DNA of 64,000 nt from Balanoglossus misakiensis (taxonomy: Eukaryota; Hemichordata), in contig CM082595.2 of assembly GCA_040954595.2 (NCBI GenBank), positions 868,001 to 932,000 of the forward strand. Direction: 5' to 3'. Positions 1 through 64,000 of the stretch are shown here, piece by piece (position 1 is the first letter of the stretch; each line of letters starts with the position of its first letter). A model generated the notes under the pieces. It was given only the letters and a program-made list of their open reading frames with translations, searched no databases and was not told the DNA's origin. A program made the position numbers and the translations under genes.

Positions 1-618
1 GACGTCGCCAATCATTTCTCAAAGCCCAATCAATCATTTATACCTTCCAAGACAATCAGCGGGGGAAATAAAAGAAGGACGGCTAAATGGAACATGCAGA
101 AATGGAAAAACTACATGCATCTCCGGCTTCCCCGGAAACAAGGCGAAATGAGCAAAAAAGGAAAAATCCACGATTGATGGATGTTCTCCAGTCAGTCATG
201 GAAGTTATGTTGCCATGGTGATAAAGCACCGGTGGCAGGTGGGATATGTGTGGGGATACAGAACTCAGCAAAATACAACAACAATGTTCTTAGAGGATTA
301 TCTCTAGTTTTATAACTGCCTTATCCATTTCAGATGTGTCATTTCTTTGTTATATTTTCCGATGAGTCCTACTCATGTTTCATGCTTTGGCAAATTCTTG
401 ACACATTTTTATTACAAAAAGCTTCCCTGAAAACCTTTTCCACATGTAACAAATTTAGCTGCAAATCCATGACAAAATACAAAACAGTCACATCCAATCC
501 TGTGAAATGAGAAACTGGAAGTGACTTGATTTGGTAGCATCTGTCATTGAAGTTGAAAAATCTTGTTATTCTTAGGGAACTGAAGTTTTTCTTTTGTAAT
601 GAGAAGCAAACGTCTTAC
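1..618 (-). other. Eph intron after exon 7 (partial)
   Basis: Intronic by position: it follows the gtaagacg donor at 618. No transmembrane-like frame with flanking splice sites was seen on the minus strand, so the next exon lies outside the window. A GTTGCCATGGTG motif (209-220) is the only notable element. Confidence 0.7.
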
Positions 619-63101
<62,483 letters not shown>

Positions 63102-64000
63102 CTGTGAAAGCGATGGAAATCGAGTTTTATTTCAAGTTTAAAGGCTATGGAAAACATGTCAGTGCAAATGAACATTGAGTGTGGCATGTTGTTCTACGAG
63201 ACCGTAAAAAGTGCTATTGTCCAATTCTCGTTTCACGACACAAACTTAAAAGTTGTCCTCCAAACCACCTCCTTGTAAACTGTTGTTGCACACAACAAAC
63301 CGTGAATTGACGTCTTTTGTTCCTTTGAAAATCGACAAGAACTTCACAGTTCCTCAACGCAATTAGGATTTCTTAGCTTGCTAATCAAACGATCTCAATG
63401 TAACTAATTTTTATTGTTTTCTCGTACTAGTGCAAACGAACAATGTTCGGATGCAAACATAGACACTTTGAGGATGCCGCAGTAACCCGCATCAGTCAGC
63501 GGACGTACCACTCCGATCAACGCGGAGAAAACGCCGGTTAATCGTCTAGCTTTACGTCTCTACAGATTTTCTTTCGTTGTCAGAAATTTCATCCACACGG
63601 CTGCTTTGCTATGCGGCATACGCGAACGGTCACGCCAGTTTCCGAAGAACAGACAATCTACCTCGTAAAATCACTTCTTTAATTGGCTTTGCAATGACCC
63701 GGCAACTGTGTGAGCTAAAAACCGCGTGTAGTGTCTGTCAACTTCGGAGGTTCTCTACCCAAATACCTATACGGAAGTTTGACAAAACTTGACAGCCATT
63801 CCAACTTACAACTGTAAACATATCGAGTTATAAACATTAAAACAAACTAGCTGATGAAAAAATGTTTGCAACGTGGAAACTTGGGCCCCACACCTAAACC
63901 AATTTGACAAACTCTCCTTGGCCTGAGAGGCCAAACTGTGGGATGATCTGTGAAACTCTTAACAAAATCAAAGCGACTCTAACATCGAATGCGTCCACCA
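63102..64000 (-). other. Eph intron upstream of exon 2 (partial), richer in CpG
   Basis: Sequence upstream of the exon 2 acceptor. Minus-strand ATGs followed by possible donors were checked for a signal peptide ending in phase 1; none works because of early stops or wrong phase. The stretch 63420-63760 has visibly more CpG than the surrounding introns, which could mean regulatory DNA near the 5' end of the gene, but no promoter element can be pointed to. Confidence 0.5.

Noticed and set aside
63560-63640. Minus-strand ATG followed by a GTAAAG donor as possible exon 1
   Set aside because: An in-frame TAG precedes the donor and no signal peptide is formed.
63750-63797. Minus-strand ATGGCTGTCAAG... 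as a possible signal-peptide exon
   Set aside because: It meets a TAG after ten codons and has no hydrophobic core; the possible donors are in the wrong phase.

Overview
This is a piece of animal (metazoan) nuclear DNA. It holds the extracellular half of one Eph-family receptor tyrosine kinase gene on the minus strand, spread over very large introns. Six exons can be placed with GT-AG splice sites and matching phases, in transcription order: 63025-63101 (start of the ephrin-binding domain), 61726-62380 (most of the ephrin-binding domain plus the first cysteine-rich segment), 31674-31829 (EGF-like cysteine-rich segment), 30267-30596 (first fibronectin type III domain), 24310-24542 (most of the second FN3 domain) and 619-682 (its last strand). 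Together they give 1515 coding bases (505 codons) read without a stop. The signal-peptide exon was not found and probably lies beyond base 64000. The transmembrane, kinase and SAM exons must lie below base 1.

The rest, more than 97% of the window, is intronic: about 29.9 kb between 31830 and 61725, 23.6 kb between 683 and 24309, 5.7 kb, 1.1 kb and 0.6 kb, plus a partial intron at each edge. The DNA is AT-rich, with simple repeats (ATC, GT, ATGT and CT arrays), small non-autonomous DNA transposons and several hairpins. There is no convincing second complete gene, no recognised RNA gene and no CRISPR array.

The organism cannot be named. The intron sizes, MITE-type repeats and diverged Eph sequence point to an invertebrate, perhaps a marine lophotrochozoan or ambulacrarian. 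The palindrome TACATGTA is conspicuously common. The species guess is inference only.

The items most worth a second look are: (a) a block with five perfect ATTTGCAT octamers in 91 bp, just inside the intron after the ephrin-binding exon; (b) repeated RFX/X-box-like GTTGCCATGGCAAC palindromes across the introns; (c) two 93-bp TTAA-flanked MITE copies in opposite orientation, plus a decayed third; (d) a pogo/Tigger-like MITE near 54.1 kb; (e) several hairpins, one about 100 nt upstream of an Eph splice acceptor; (f) a protein-like open frame near 14.3-14.7 kb that could be an unrelated exon or pseudogene. No clearly new biological system was found.
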